From: Rotaria socialis
Taxonomy: Eukaryota > Rotifera > Eurotatoria > Philodinida > Philodinidae
Length of the DNA: 64,000 nucleotides
Direction: 5' to 3'
Assembly (NCBI GenBank): GCA_905331475.1
Contig: CAJNYU010000405.1
Coordinates: forward strand, 62,001 to 126,000
The first letter of the stretch is position 1. Every line of letters starts with the position of its first letter. Made by a program: the position numbers and the translations under genes. Under the pieces are notes generated by a model. That model was given only the letters and a program-made list of their open reading frames with translations. It was not told where the DNA came from and did no database searches. This document shows, piece after piece, positions 1 through 10,373 of this stretch.

Positions 1-1680
1 TGATACAAAACTTAAAGAAATAAGTTCAACAGTAAAATTGCACTTACCTTTCCAGCGTTTATCACGCGTAGCTGGATCTAAATTGTCGAAAATACAGTCG
101 AATTGCTCACGAGTAATTGAAGTACTGTTGTTACCACCTCCAGGTTGATTTTCACAATATTCTGGTGTACTGCCACAGCTTTGTATGCGGAAAAAAAGAT
201 AAAATCAATTTTTATTATTTATATTAAAATGATTGAAGTTGCCAATGCTGATAATTCCTTACTATCCCCATTTCGAACAGCACAGACCGGGCGCACAAGG
301 AGGCTCGCACTTCTGATTTCCGCCTTCACAGTGAAGTGGTGTATCCCCACAACTAGTAATAAAACGAAATCCGCATAATCAAATCAATTATCGAGCAAAG
401 AAATCTCAAGAAACACTGGTGAAAATACTTACAATCCCCATTTCGAACAGCAGAAACCAGGCCCACATGGAGGTTGACACGTTTGCCCTCCGCCTTCACA
501 GTGCAATGGTGTGTTCCCACAACTAGTAGTACAAACGAAATGACAGCAACCAAATCAGTCACCAAGTAAAGAAATTTCAAGAAACGCTCGTAATAGTACT
601 TACAATCCCCATTTTGAACAGCAGAAACCTGGCCCACATGGCGGTTGACATAGAGAACCGTTAGTATTGTTCGTGTACCCTCCACCTTCGCAGTGCAATG
701 GCGTATTCCCACAACTAGTAGTAGAAACAAAATGACAACAATCCAGCCAGTTAACAAGTAAAACAATCTCAAGAAACACTGGTTAAAGTACTTACAATCC
801 CCATTTTGAACAACACATACCGGGCCCACATGGTGGCTGACAGGTTTGACCTCCACCTTCACAGTGCAGTGGTGTATTACCACAGCTATTAGTCGAAACG
901 AAATTGTAGCAATCAAATCAATTATCGAGTAAAGAGCTCTGAAGAAACACTGGTAAAAGTACTTACAATCCCCATTTTGAACAGCAAAAACCTGGCCCAC
1001 ATGGTGGCTGACACCTTTGGCCTGCACCTTCACAGTGCAGTGGTGTATCACCACAGCTAATCGTTGAAACAGAAAGATAGCAGTCAAACCGGTTATTAAG
1101 TAAAAATATAAACAAACGCCCGTCAGAAAAATACTTACAAACCCCATTTCGAACAACAGAAACCGGGCCCACAGGGCGGTTGACACGTTTGACCTCCACC
1201 TTCACAGTGCAATGGTGTATCCCCACAACTAATAGTAGAAACAGAAAGATACCAGTCAAACCGGTTATCAAGTAAAGAAATCTCAAGAAACACTGGTAAG
1301 AGTACTTACAATCCCCATTTTGAACAACACATACCGGGCCCACAGGGTGGTTGACATAAGGAACCGTTAGTATTATTCGTTTGACTACCACCTTCGCAGT
1401 GCAGTGGTGTATCCCCACAACTAGTAGTAGCAGTAGAAACGAAATGAAAAAAAACCTAAACTAACACACAATTAGAAAAAGACTTACAATCCCCATGCTG
1501 AACAACAGAAGCCTGGTGCACATCCAGTTTGTTGACAATCTTGGGCTGCTCGTCATCAAATATAAATATATACAAAACACGATCTGTCCAAGTGTCTTTC
1601 AAAATTAGAAAATGTTTACCGATCAACTTATTTGTTAGTACCAAAGTAATGACAATCAAAAGAGCGATATCTTTTGTCAT
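1..1680 (-). CDS. Secreted multi-hevein (chitin-binding type 1) protein, 3' end beyond window
   Basis: Ten exons joined in consistent phase: 1620-1680, 1488-1545, 1310-1420, 1139-1228, 967-1056, 796-885, 604-714, 433-522, 263-352 and 48-178, about 307 codons to the window edge. Exon 1 starts MTKDIALLIVITLVL, a signal peptide. Each 90-nt exon begins in the middle of one motif and ends in the middle of the next (phase 2 both sides); after splicing the repeat reads CGPGFCCSKWGFCGDTPLHC. That matches the cysteine order of hevein-type chitin-binding domains (CCS-W-G-CG----C). About eight motifs are made. The last exon reads CGSTPEYC and then leaves the repeat with ITREQFDCIFDNLDPATRDK. This could open a catalytic module such as GH19 chitinase, as in hevein-plus-GH19 chitinases, but I cannot establish it. 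Likely role: extracellular chitin binding. Confidence 0.85.
263..1420 (-). repeat. Tandem array of seven exon-intron units encoding hevein repeats
   Basis: Exons starting at 263, 433, 604, 796, 967, 1139 and 1310 recur every 170-172 bp (192 where the exon is longer). Introns are duplicated too: most contain a version of aagtaaagaaatctcaagaa shortly before the next donor on the minus strand. Exons 604-714 and 1310-1420 share the same 21-nt insertion (adding an Asn/Thr-rich YTNNTNGS-like stretch) and lie four units apart, pointing to a larger duplication on top of single-unit growth. Confidence 0.85.
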
Positions 1681-3641
1681 ATTCCGTGTTGAACAAGTTT
1701 ACCGTTAAAAATTTCGATTTAGATGTTCGTCGGTAGTTGAATTATGAGATTATAAAAATAATTTTTCTTATTCGACAACACTAACGAGCAAATGATTACG
1801 AGATCGATATTCAGGTGATGTATTTCTCTGTTTTTTTTTCGAGTGCAATTGAAAAATGAAAAGAAAGGTGAAAATATTGATAGTATTTATTATTTTGCTT
1901 TTTCTTACAATTCAGATACGTATAGGCACTTTTCAGAAGCATAATCTAGAATGCACTAGAATTCTTTTTTATTTTGACCCTCCTCAAATAAGGCGAAGAG
2001 CAGACGAAATTTCAGTACGATAATAAATACATATTGATGTCATATATAATCGCTCTTTGACATATCAATATTTAAATTGATGTTTGTCGTTGATCGAATA
2101 TATAACGAAGATGAAACAAAATCTGACTTGCTCTCGTTTTCTATCCATTTTTTAATACATAATGTAATATAGAATAGTGCCAATTATTGATAAGCATTCA
2201 TGTTCCTACTGTAGATTAACTACTCATTAGTAAAGGTAAGCAGTAACACAAGATGATGGGTCTACTCACTAGTTTTTCTACGCAATAAATCTAGCTAGTT
2301 CACGTGCAAATGACTGATTCGAGTAATAAAAGCTAATTGTGAATGAAGATTCATATCCATGTTTCAATGGAAATATGGAGAAAACATGAATGAGTCTTCA
2401 TACTATCAACTTTTTAACTCATTGGAGTTGATTTATTGTTTTGTAAAATTTCATAAAACGTTGAATTGAAAATTCAACCAAAATAGCATGCGTTTACAAT
2501 CGATTCAAAGCAGAATCTTTTTTTGATGAAGATGATAGAGCAACTCTACTGGCTGATTCATTTATTGATTTTCCTCAATTTGATTTCAATAAGTCATAAT
2601 CGAATCTTGACGTAACCTACGCCTTTCACAAATAGATTTTAGAAGAAATCTTCTTTTAAACTGTTGGCTGACAAAATGACCTATAACCTTTAGCCTTATC
2701 GAGCGGATTCTATCACTTTTATAATAGAATTCCTTTATTTATCATCTAGTTATATTATCTAGAAACTTATTTCTGCCAATCCATTCTTTTCTTGGTCACA
2801 GCTGGACAAGAATGAAATTTCTCATTTGTAAGTAGATTGGTTTACTTGCGCAACACCGTGTCATTGATTCGATCACATGCAAATAATACCAATATCAATT
2901 GATAGCTTTGATAAAAACTGAAATGATCCTCTTGTTTTCGTCGTATAAGAAAGCTTCGAATACATATTTATTGCTCTTTATTGATATTAAACAAATATTT
3001 TCTTTTGTGCCATTGCAAAGCCATTGAATAAGTCACCTGTATGATCATAGGTATATTTATTAACTCAGCGATTTAACCCATCATGTAGCTCACACCTTCT
3101 TTGAATAAAGGACTTCATTGTTTTGGAATGTTGTTGACAAGGATATTACTGACAAACGTAATCAAAGCTTCAGAGCCTTATTCAAATAATTGATGAAAAA
3201 TCTTGTTATTGAGAAAAAATAACCTTGCACTCTTATCGATATTTCTTTCAAGTATAAAGTTAAATAAAACGTCTTCGCGTAAAAAAAGAAGCATATTTTC
3301 ATTCACACCGATATCGTGATGAATAATCTCTTCCTTCAAAAACATGATGAATTAGACGAGTGAATCTCAAATTTCATGTAATCGATAGTCATACCACCGG
3401 AAATTGCGTGAAAAACCAAATAGATGATTATGCGATGGTTTTCTGTTGAAATTCATTGCTGAAGTCTTATCTGTTGTAGTCAACCATGAATATTTCAAGA
3501 TTATCTTTCCTCATAAATGATTGGACATCATATTATGTAAAAGTCAATCGGTAACTAATATCAGTAGATAGATATGAAATTGGAATAACCCAAGCAGACA
3601 AACTTTTTCAAAAACGCGTTTAAACACTCAATCGGGAACCG
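1681..3641. other. Intergenic, no gene seen
   Basis: AT-rich sequence upstream of the hevein gene. No reading frame with protein-like composition and no recognisable RNA or repeat. The promoter of the hevein gene should lie in the first few hundred bases above 1680. Confidence 0.5.
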
Positions 3642-3900
3642 CGACTGTGGGTCATTGACGGTCATTAATGAAACGCAAGAAACGCGTTTTCTACGCAGAA
3701 TTCTCATTTCCCGAACGTGAAAACGAATAAAAACTCCAATTCCGAGTGTTTAACCGCACAATTATTCGATAAATTAAAAACCAATTCGTTTAAACGCTCA
3801 AAATTGGAGTTTCTATGCGTTTTCGCGTTCGGAAAGTGAGAATTCTGCGTAAAAAACGCGTTTCTTGTGTTTCATTAATGAGCGTTAATGACCCACAGCC
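3642..3900. mobile_element. Foldback (inverted-repeat) element, MITE-like
   Basis: Two arms of about 110 bp, 3642-3752 and 3789-3900, are near-perfect reverse complements around a 36-bp spacer. Landmarks are gactgtgggtcattgacggt on the left against aatgacccacagcc on the right, with agaattctca/tgagaattct and aacgcgtttc/gaaacgcgtt inside the arms. The arms carry more CpG than the surroundings. No coding capacity. I see no convincing target duplication. Non-autonomous element of unknown family. Confidence 0.75.
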
Positions 3901-4270
3901 GAGGTAATAGATATGGAAATGTCTACTTCTCTGATCATATAGCTATACGACAACGTCACATTGAAACTGAAGAGACTGCTAAAATACTTAAAAATGTTCC
4001 ACCATAAAACAAATTAATATGAATCGACTCGATTTGATTTCAGTGTAATACGAAAAACTAATCGTCTAATCAAACGTAGAGTGTGAAGTAATTAATTACT
4101 TTGACTTGTGGCTTATTCATCTGAATTTTTTGATCAGATCGAAACTCATTACATATTATAATAAAAACAGAAAAAACAAACTATCGTTTATCTCGAATAT
4201 TGAAATATATTTTTCTCATGTGAGTCAAAAGAAAAAAGAGCGATTGTACAAAAAACAACACCAAGACGTT

Positions 4271-5907
4271 TTACGTTATAGCCACAGTTAACATATTTGA
4301 TGATAATAATTTTTTATTTGGCATATTTGAACTTTGATAATTATATTTTTTATTATTTATTAATTTCGAGAGATTTGTTTTTGATAATGATTTAAAATTT
4401 TTACGTTTACCAAGTGAATAATATTGATCACTAAATCTTACTTTTTGTTGTACTATTTTATTTTTTTGTTGTTCATCATTGGTCAAATTAAATGTAACTG
4501 TGCGTTGTTGTTTTTTTTGAAACCATGGTAAAGATCGATTACGATATATGGTTGTTTGTTTTTCAATATCACTTGTTTCACTATCGATATTATCATAAAA
4601 ATGTTCACTTGCATTATCGTCATGATTGTCATTATTAGTATTGTTATTGTTATTGTTATTATTGTTATTATTATTATTATTAAGATTAATTCCTCGTAAA
4701 CGTAAACGTTGCCGAAATAATTCTTCTTGTAACTTAATTGTATGTTCAAGGTTATCGTGTGTTGTATACATTGTACAAGCAGCATTTAAAACACGTTCAA
4801 GAGACTCATTTTCATCAGAATATGTACTACTTGGTAAACTTTCAGCTGTATTGTATGCACTTGAACTGCTTTCATTATGCTTTATTGATGATTGATCGGT
4901 TGTCGAGAGAGAAGGCGATGATAATGAATGATGAGATTGAGGTTGAGGTATTGCAGATATATATTCAATATGATCATCTCTTTGAAGCGTATAATATTTT
5001 GGACGCTGAAAAAGAATGAATATTCAATCATCGATTTCAAATTGAATGAATTAAAAACCTTTTCTGAACTTTTGACTTTTGTGCAATATGATTTAGATTC
5101 ATCGTAATGTGTTGAACAATTTGAACAGATTAGCGATGAATTGTTTTGATCGGTTTGGCATGAGAAATCTTTTAAGGTTTTCATATTTTCACTAAACTGT
5201 AAATAAGAAAAGTCAATAGAAAGAGTTTATCAAAGCAAATCATGTTTATTTTAAAAAAAGAGCTTCAAGATAAAACTATACGCTTTCTTTCGTAATACGT
5301 AATCAGATTCTAACACTTCTACTGATTTATTCATTGAAGAAGTTTAAAGAGAAAATAAAACGTGATTAAACTTTGTTTTAACGTAGTGACTTTTGTCTGG
5401 TTGCCTGGAGTTATTTTATCATATAATCTTTCATCGCACATCTTAGACAAATGATTAAAGTTACTTAAAATAAAAAATGAATTTTGTCAATGATCAATAA
5501 GTTAAACTTCTACTTAATGAAATAAGATAGCAAAAAAAAAAGATTTTCCCGTAATATTAAATTGCTTTTTAACTTTAGAAACATTATATTGAAAGTTTTC
5601 TACTTTTTATTTCAGTATTTCTCGCGATTGTTTAAATTTCTAGCAAATTTATTTTCCTAAAAATATTTACTTTTTTCTGTTGTTGATATTTGAGTATAAG
5701 ATGCGCCATCTTTTTCTTATTCTGTTGTAAATCATTATATAAAACTCCGATTTGTTTAATTAATTCATGTTCCTTTTTTTCATGTCGCATTTTTAATTCA
5801 TCAATAATATTCTTTAATTGTTCTATCGTTTGACATTTTTCGTGAAGAATATGTTTTGTTGTTATTATATCCATTGACGTACGAGATAATCTTGGTGAAC
5901 TAAACAT
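4271..5907 (-). CDS. Asn-rich coiled-coil protein of unknown function
   Basis: Three exons in phase 0: 5671-5907, 5059-5196 and 4271-5005; 369 residues. The start (MFSSPRLSRTSMD) lies 8 nt inside an exon whose acceptor is at 5916-5917, so a 5' UTR intron or trans-splice site precedes it. Residues about 15-75 are rich in K/E/L/Q with heptad-like spacing (EQLKNIIDELKMRHEKKEHE), a probable coiled coil. Exon 2 has a small Cys cluster (FSCQTD, ICSNCS). Exon 3 is Ser-rich, then has EELFRQRLRLRG, about 14 Asn in a row and a basic tail. The Asn run is encoded by mixed AAT/AAC. I do not recognise a family. Three exons joining in one phase, with low-complexity sequence confined to exon 3, argue for a real gene. 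Confidence 0.7.
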
Positions 5908-6320
5908 TTGTTTATCTAGAAAATAAGAGACAACAACGACAACATTCCATAGACATATACTATATCGACTAATAACTTGTCTCATCTAAGACTTTTTACC
6001 ATGAATATTAATCGATCCCTATTTACTCACCGTCATATATCAAGAGGAACAATCTTCTTTCTCGATTGTCGACCTATGGATAAGAAAGAAGAAAAGAAAG
6101 AGGGGAGAAGAGAAGAGAGACACTCGTTTTTTTTCTCTTTCTAATTATATAACGTTGATTTAACCTGACAAACGCACACCACCATTTTTTTTCTCCATAC
6201 ATCATACATTTCCTGCTCAACGTTTACTTACTCGCCAAGCAGATACAATTCATAAGTCGTATATTGTTTGTGCATTTGCGCACATAATCTCATCATCTAT
6301 CTAAAACCATTGCGTATATG

Positions 6321-6351
<31 letters not shown>

Positions 6352-9300
6352 AGAACGAAGTTGAGACTCTGTGTACAATCAGAAATATTGACTGAATTCT
6401 AATTGTCTTATTTATTAATCAAATACGATCAAATATGATCATGTTATTATATACAGATTGTGTCTATGTGAAAAATCAATAGGTTCTATATGAGTGTACA
6501 TTTATCGATGCAGTGATTTAATAAACAGATAATGAACTAGAAAAGAAAAAGAAAATTAGTTGCATTGAAGGCTAAGAAATAAAAAGCGTGAACAATTACT
6601 TTTCTAAGACGTCGCGTCTATTTCAGATGTATATAGAATATTCAATATGCGTATATAGGCTACCTGTTTAGCATAACAGAAGGTTACAGTGAATGTCCTT
6701 CACAGAATAATGCTGGTGCTGCACACACATTTAATGGATATATCGAATGATTATATAATGAATAAAGTGTGCATATCAGTAGACGCAAGTATCACAACAT
6801 AAATACAAGCGGAATCTTTGTTTCGCCTATATACATACATTATGACAAAATGACGATAGAAGACCTTGATGAGTGGTGCCTAAAAAATGTCAGTAGATTA
6901 TATATGTATGAATATGATAAGTTCTACTGATTATCATAAACTAAGAGAGCCATAATAAATAGATCGGTCGATGTTGTTACTGTTTATTAATACCTATGTG
7001 CCTCATGATCTTGACTCTTTCTCAATATAATAATCGATGACATGTGAGACAGTTAAGGACTTAACTGAGATTTTGACGATAAGTCAAATAAAATCAATTA
7101 GTACTTCGACCCACTACCAAGAGAATTTCTTTTTTCGCATAAAGTGAGTCCAATATTTAATACAACAACAACAACAATAACGAATTGCATCTCTATAAAT
7201 GTAAAGTAGGTGTTGACACATGACAAAATAACCGATGAGAAAACTAGCTCTCTACTTTTTATTATAGAAGTCTTACTATGATAAATATGTTTATGCCAGG
7301 TTTCCTTATCGTTTAATTTATTCTTCAATTGAAAATTAACTTGTTTTATCAAGCAAGTTGTGAAAACTCATTTCACGAATCATTATTGATCGTTTTCATA
7401 GAGACAGAGAGAGAAAACAAACATCAAACAAAAAGAAATAATTATCAATCCCATTGATTTTGTTCTCTTGGTATTTTCTGTTTTCATAATTTTTTGAATC
7501 AATTGATTTTTATCAACTATGAATTTGATCGCATAAAAGAAGAATATTTTGATTGAATAAACTATCAAAATAAATACTATATATATATATATTGTATTCG
7601 TTCATCATTGTCTACATGCAATATTTAAATCTATTGTCGTCGTACAAACGTAAACGTCATGATCTAACTCGTATAGATTGACGCCTGTGCTCAATAATCC
7701 ATCAAAATACGTTTTTTCTCTTCTGTTCTACTTATTTGACACTTTCACCTACCATGATCACACTATAATTAGTTTCTTTCACTATTCGAGATGAATTTGA
7801 CCTGTGTCTTATCCAGTCGGGTGTAGAAAAATGTATGTATTTGACCTGAGCTTATCAAATTAGGAAGTACATAGAACATGCGGTGATCAAACGAACACTT
7901 GGCGTTAGACAGACGGTGCCCCTTGAGAGAAAGGAAGAAGAAACATTAGACGAGAAGTAAGTTCATTGTGAAAACAATCTAGAAAATGAACCTGTTCTCA
8001 TGTACTGCAGTTAAAATAACGTTCGAAGTCTATCTTGATGATGATGACTGACAAGTGCACACAAAACAAGCCATAACGCCTGTTAGACTATGCTCATGCA
8101 AACATATTTTGTGAGAAAGAAACAAACAAAAGTGCCAGATAATCATTGCTGATATCGATCACCTATTAACAGCTTTTCATACGCGAAAGGTTACAACATA
8201 ACAATCACCTGCATTAAACCTATCATAAATGCGGCTGTCAAAAGGATCTAGTTTTACTTGTTTTCATATGAGCATTTATGATCTACCTGTTATTATTTTA
8301 ATTTTGATGAATGATAAAAACTAGATATTTTTCTCGTTTTATCATATCTGTTATATAATAAAAATTGATGTCGAAACAATGCATATATGTATATATTTTA
8401 TCTGATGATGTTCATTGTGAAGATCATTTACGTCTTATCTACGTAATTCTAGTATCTTCAACATTTGTTTTGGTGAATTATGAAAAATAAAAAGTGATTT
8501 GCTAGATATGTTTGATCTTGTCTACGATTACAAAATGAAATTCTGATTTTAATGTCACATTTAAGTTAAAATTTCGAAAGTATAACTTGCAGTGTCTTGT
8601 GTGATCACGTAAAGAGATTACAATTAAAATGTTAGTCTTACTTTAACATGAATATAATATTCTATTGCACGTTTAATGACTGTAAAATTTCAAGTAAATT
8701 TATACACATAAAATATCAAAAGAAAATTGTGATGAAAAAATTCTTTTATCTTTTTGTAATTATTGTTGAACTCTTTTTTTTTTATTGAATTTTCAATTTG
8801 ATTGACAAATTCTTTTCTTTTATAGCTTTATATTGTTCAAGTACAAGGGGATATAGATTACAAAAAGGTCTACCATCATCATAAAAGAAAACATTGTTAA
8901 CGACAAGCTGTTCGACTGTAACTTATGAAAGAATACTTTTACGCTGTAGGATTGTTTTGTTTTCTTACAGCTTGAATAAATAGTTATTTCGTTTTTTTTT
9001 GTGTGTCAAGCTTCAAGTTAATAGTTAAAAATAACCAATAGAATTTGTTTTCCTCAGTGTAGTTAAATATTTCAATTGTTCTTTTTGTTGGTTTTAAAAT
9101 TATTTTAATGGCTAACGCCTTGTGTTAGAAAGCACCTTCAATTCAAACAAAAAATGATTGAATTTTTTAGTTGTTCGTCAATTTTTCGTTCTTCTACTTG
9201 AATTTCTTTATAAATCATTTTTACCATGTCAAAATTTCATTTAATTCATATTCTTTCAGATGTATTTATATTGAATTTTATTGCAAATATTTCACTTAAA

Positions 9301-9445
9301 ACATGTTTTGAAAAAATTCTTCTATGAACTCACTCACTGTTATCTCGGAAGAAAAGAAAAGCAAAAGAACAAATGTTATAGCAATAAACGTATTACACTG
9401 AAAGAGAAGTAGAAGTTTTGTTGTTCATTGCACATTTCGATACTT
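5908..9445. other. Intergenic, no gene seen
   Basis: About 3.5 kb of AT-rich DNA. Open frames here (for example 7098-7352 and 7383-7568 on the minus strand) have no domain, no partner exons and low-complexity composition. It contains the CATA microsatellite listed separately. Confidence 0.5.
6319..6350. repeat. (CATA)n microsatellite running into (TA)n
   Basis: Repeated catacatacata followed by tatatata. Simple tandem repeat. Confidence 0.9.
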
Positions 9446-10167
9446 TTATCTATCATTATAGTCTGATTCAGGATACTGCTGTTCACAAGCACAGCATAAA
9501 CAGTTAACGCTTCTAACATCAGTTGGAGCACAGATACAAGTAGTATTACCACACTAAAACGAAAAACATAAATTGAAATAAGAGAAGAAAATAAGTATTT
9601 CATTTACCGAACAGCATTGTCCATTGCAACAGGCTTCACACGTAATAATGTCAGCAAAATCGATTGACTTTTAGAAAAAAATGAATAATACAATTGTTTC
9701 GTTTTTATAAATTTTTGTGGCACATACTCCTCGTTTCGGACAACAAGCATCAAGACATGATTCGATGGATACTGTCCCACAACAGTCGCATGCTTGAGCA
9801 CATGTTGCACAACATTCAAGACAACTTGAACATTGACAACAGCTGATTTTACATTGATGACAGCCGTTTAGTATGCCACGAGACTTTAAAAATTCATATT
9901 AGAAAAAAAAGGGAAAGTATAAGTAAATAGAATAATGTAAAAGATATTTTTCTTTACCTTTAAAATTTCTCGGATAACTATAATGATAAAAAAAATTAGA
10001 ATAAGACTAGCAAGTATAATAACAAAGATGTAAGGGGCTGCTAAAGTAAGTTGATCTTTACTAGAGATGCCGCCAGGAAGAAAAGTGGAAGGCTATAAAA
10101 GTAAAATCAACAGGCATTTGTTTTTATTTTGCCTTAAAATAAAAAATACCTGTACATCAGTTGACAT
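9446..10167 (-). CDS. Short single-pass membrane protein with Cys-rich tail
   Basis: Five exons: 10150-10167, 9958-10092, 9728-9883, 9608-9667 and 9446-9553, all phase 0, 158 residues. After MSTDVQ and a short Pro/Gly stretch there is one transmembrane helix (APYIFVIILASLILIFFIII). The remainder is packed with cysteines: HQCKISCCQCSSCLECCATC, then CDCCG, CLDACC, CEACCNGQCCSCG, CICAP and CLCCACEQQ. There is no cleavable signal, so a signal-anchor with the Cys-rich tail on either side of the membrane is possible. Clustered CC pairs suggest metal binding, palmitoylation or disulfides; nothing here separates these. It is divergent from RSPH1 with 206 bp between the two starts, so the genes may be co-expressed. 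Family not recognised. Confidence 0.75.
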
Positions 10168-10373
10168 TTAGCAATTAAGGTATTTAACTGTTTTCAAGTA
10201 ATTCTCCATTCCTTTATTTTTCTCTATGTTACGGCCTCTATTCAAATAAATACTTTGTTATCATAGTAATAAGTCTTGTTGCTAAGGTTATTGTTGATAC
10301 TAATGGCGCTATGAATTGTATTATGTTCTTTAATTGATTTTTTCACAAAGTACGCTCATCTACTTGAAAAATC
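10168..10373. promoter_or_regulatory. Short divergent (bidirectional) promoter region
   Basis: Only 206 bp separate the start codons of the minus-strand Cys-rich membrane protein and plus-strand RSPH1, so both promoters and both 5' UTRs must fit here. No TATA box or RFX-type X-box could be identified with confidence. Confidence 0.45.

Noticed and set aside
353-1418. Long minus-strand frames of 277 and 151 codons over the hevein array
   Set aside because: They read through introns in the wrong frame; correct splicing gives the Cys-rich hevein repeat instead.
4626-5019. Plus-strand frames opposite the Asn-rich gene
   Set aside because: Poly-Leu/Val translation is the complement of the Asn repeat; no splice or domain support.
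7098-7568. Two short minus-strand frames
   Set aside because: Low-complexity hydrophobic or Lys-rich sequence with no partner exons.
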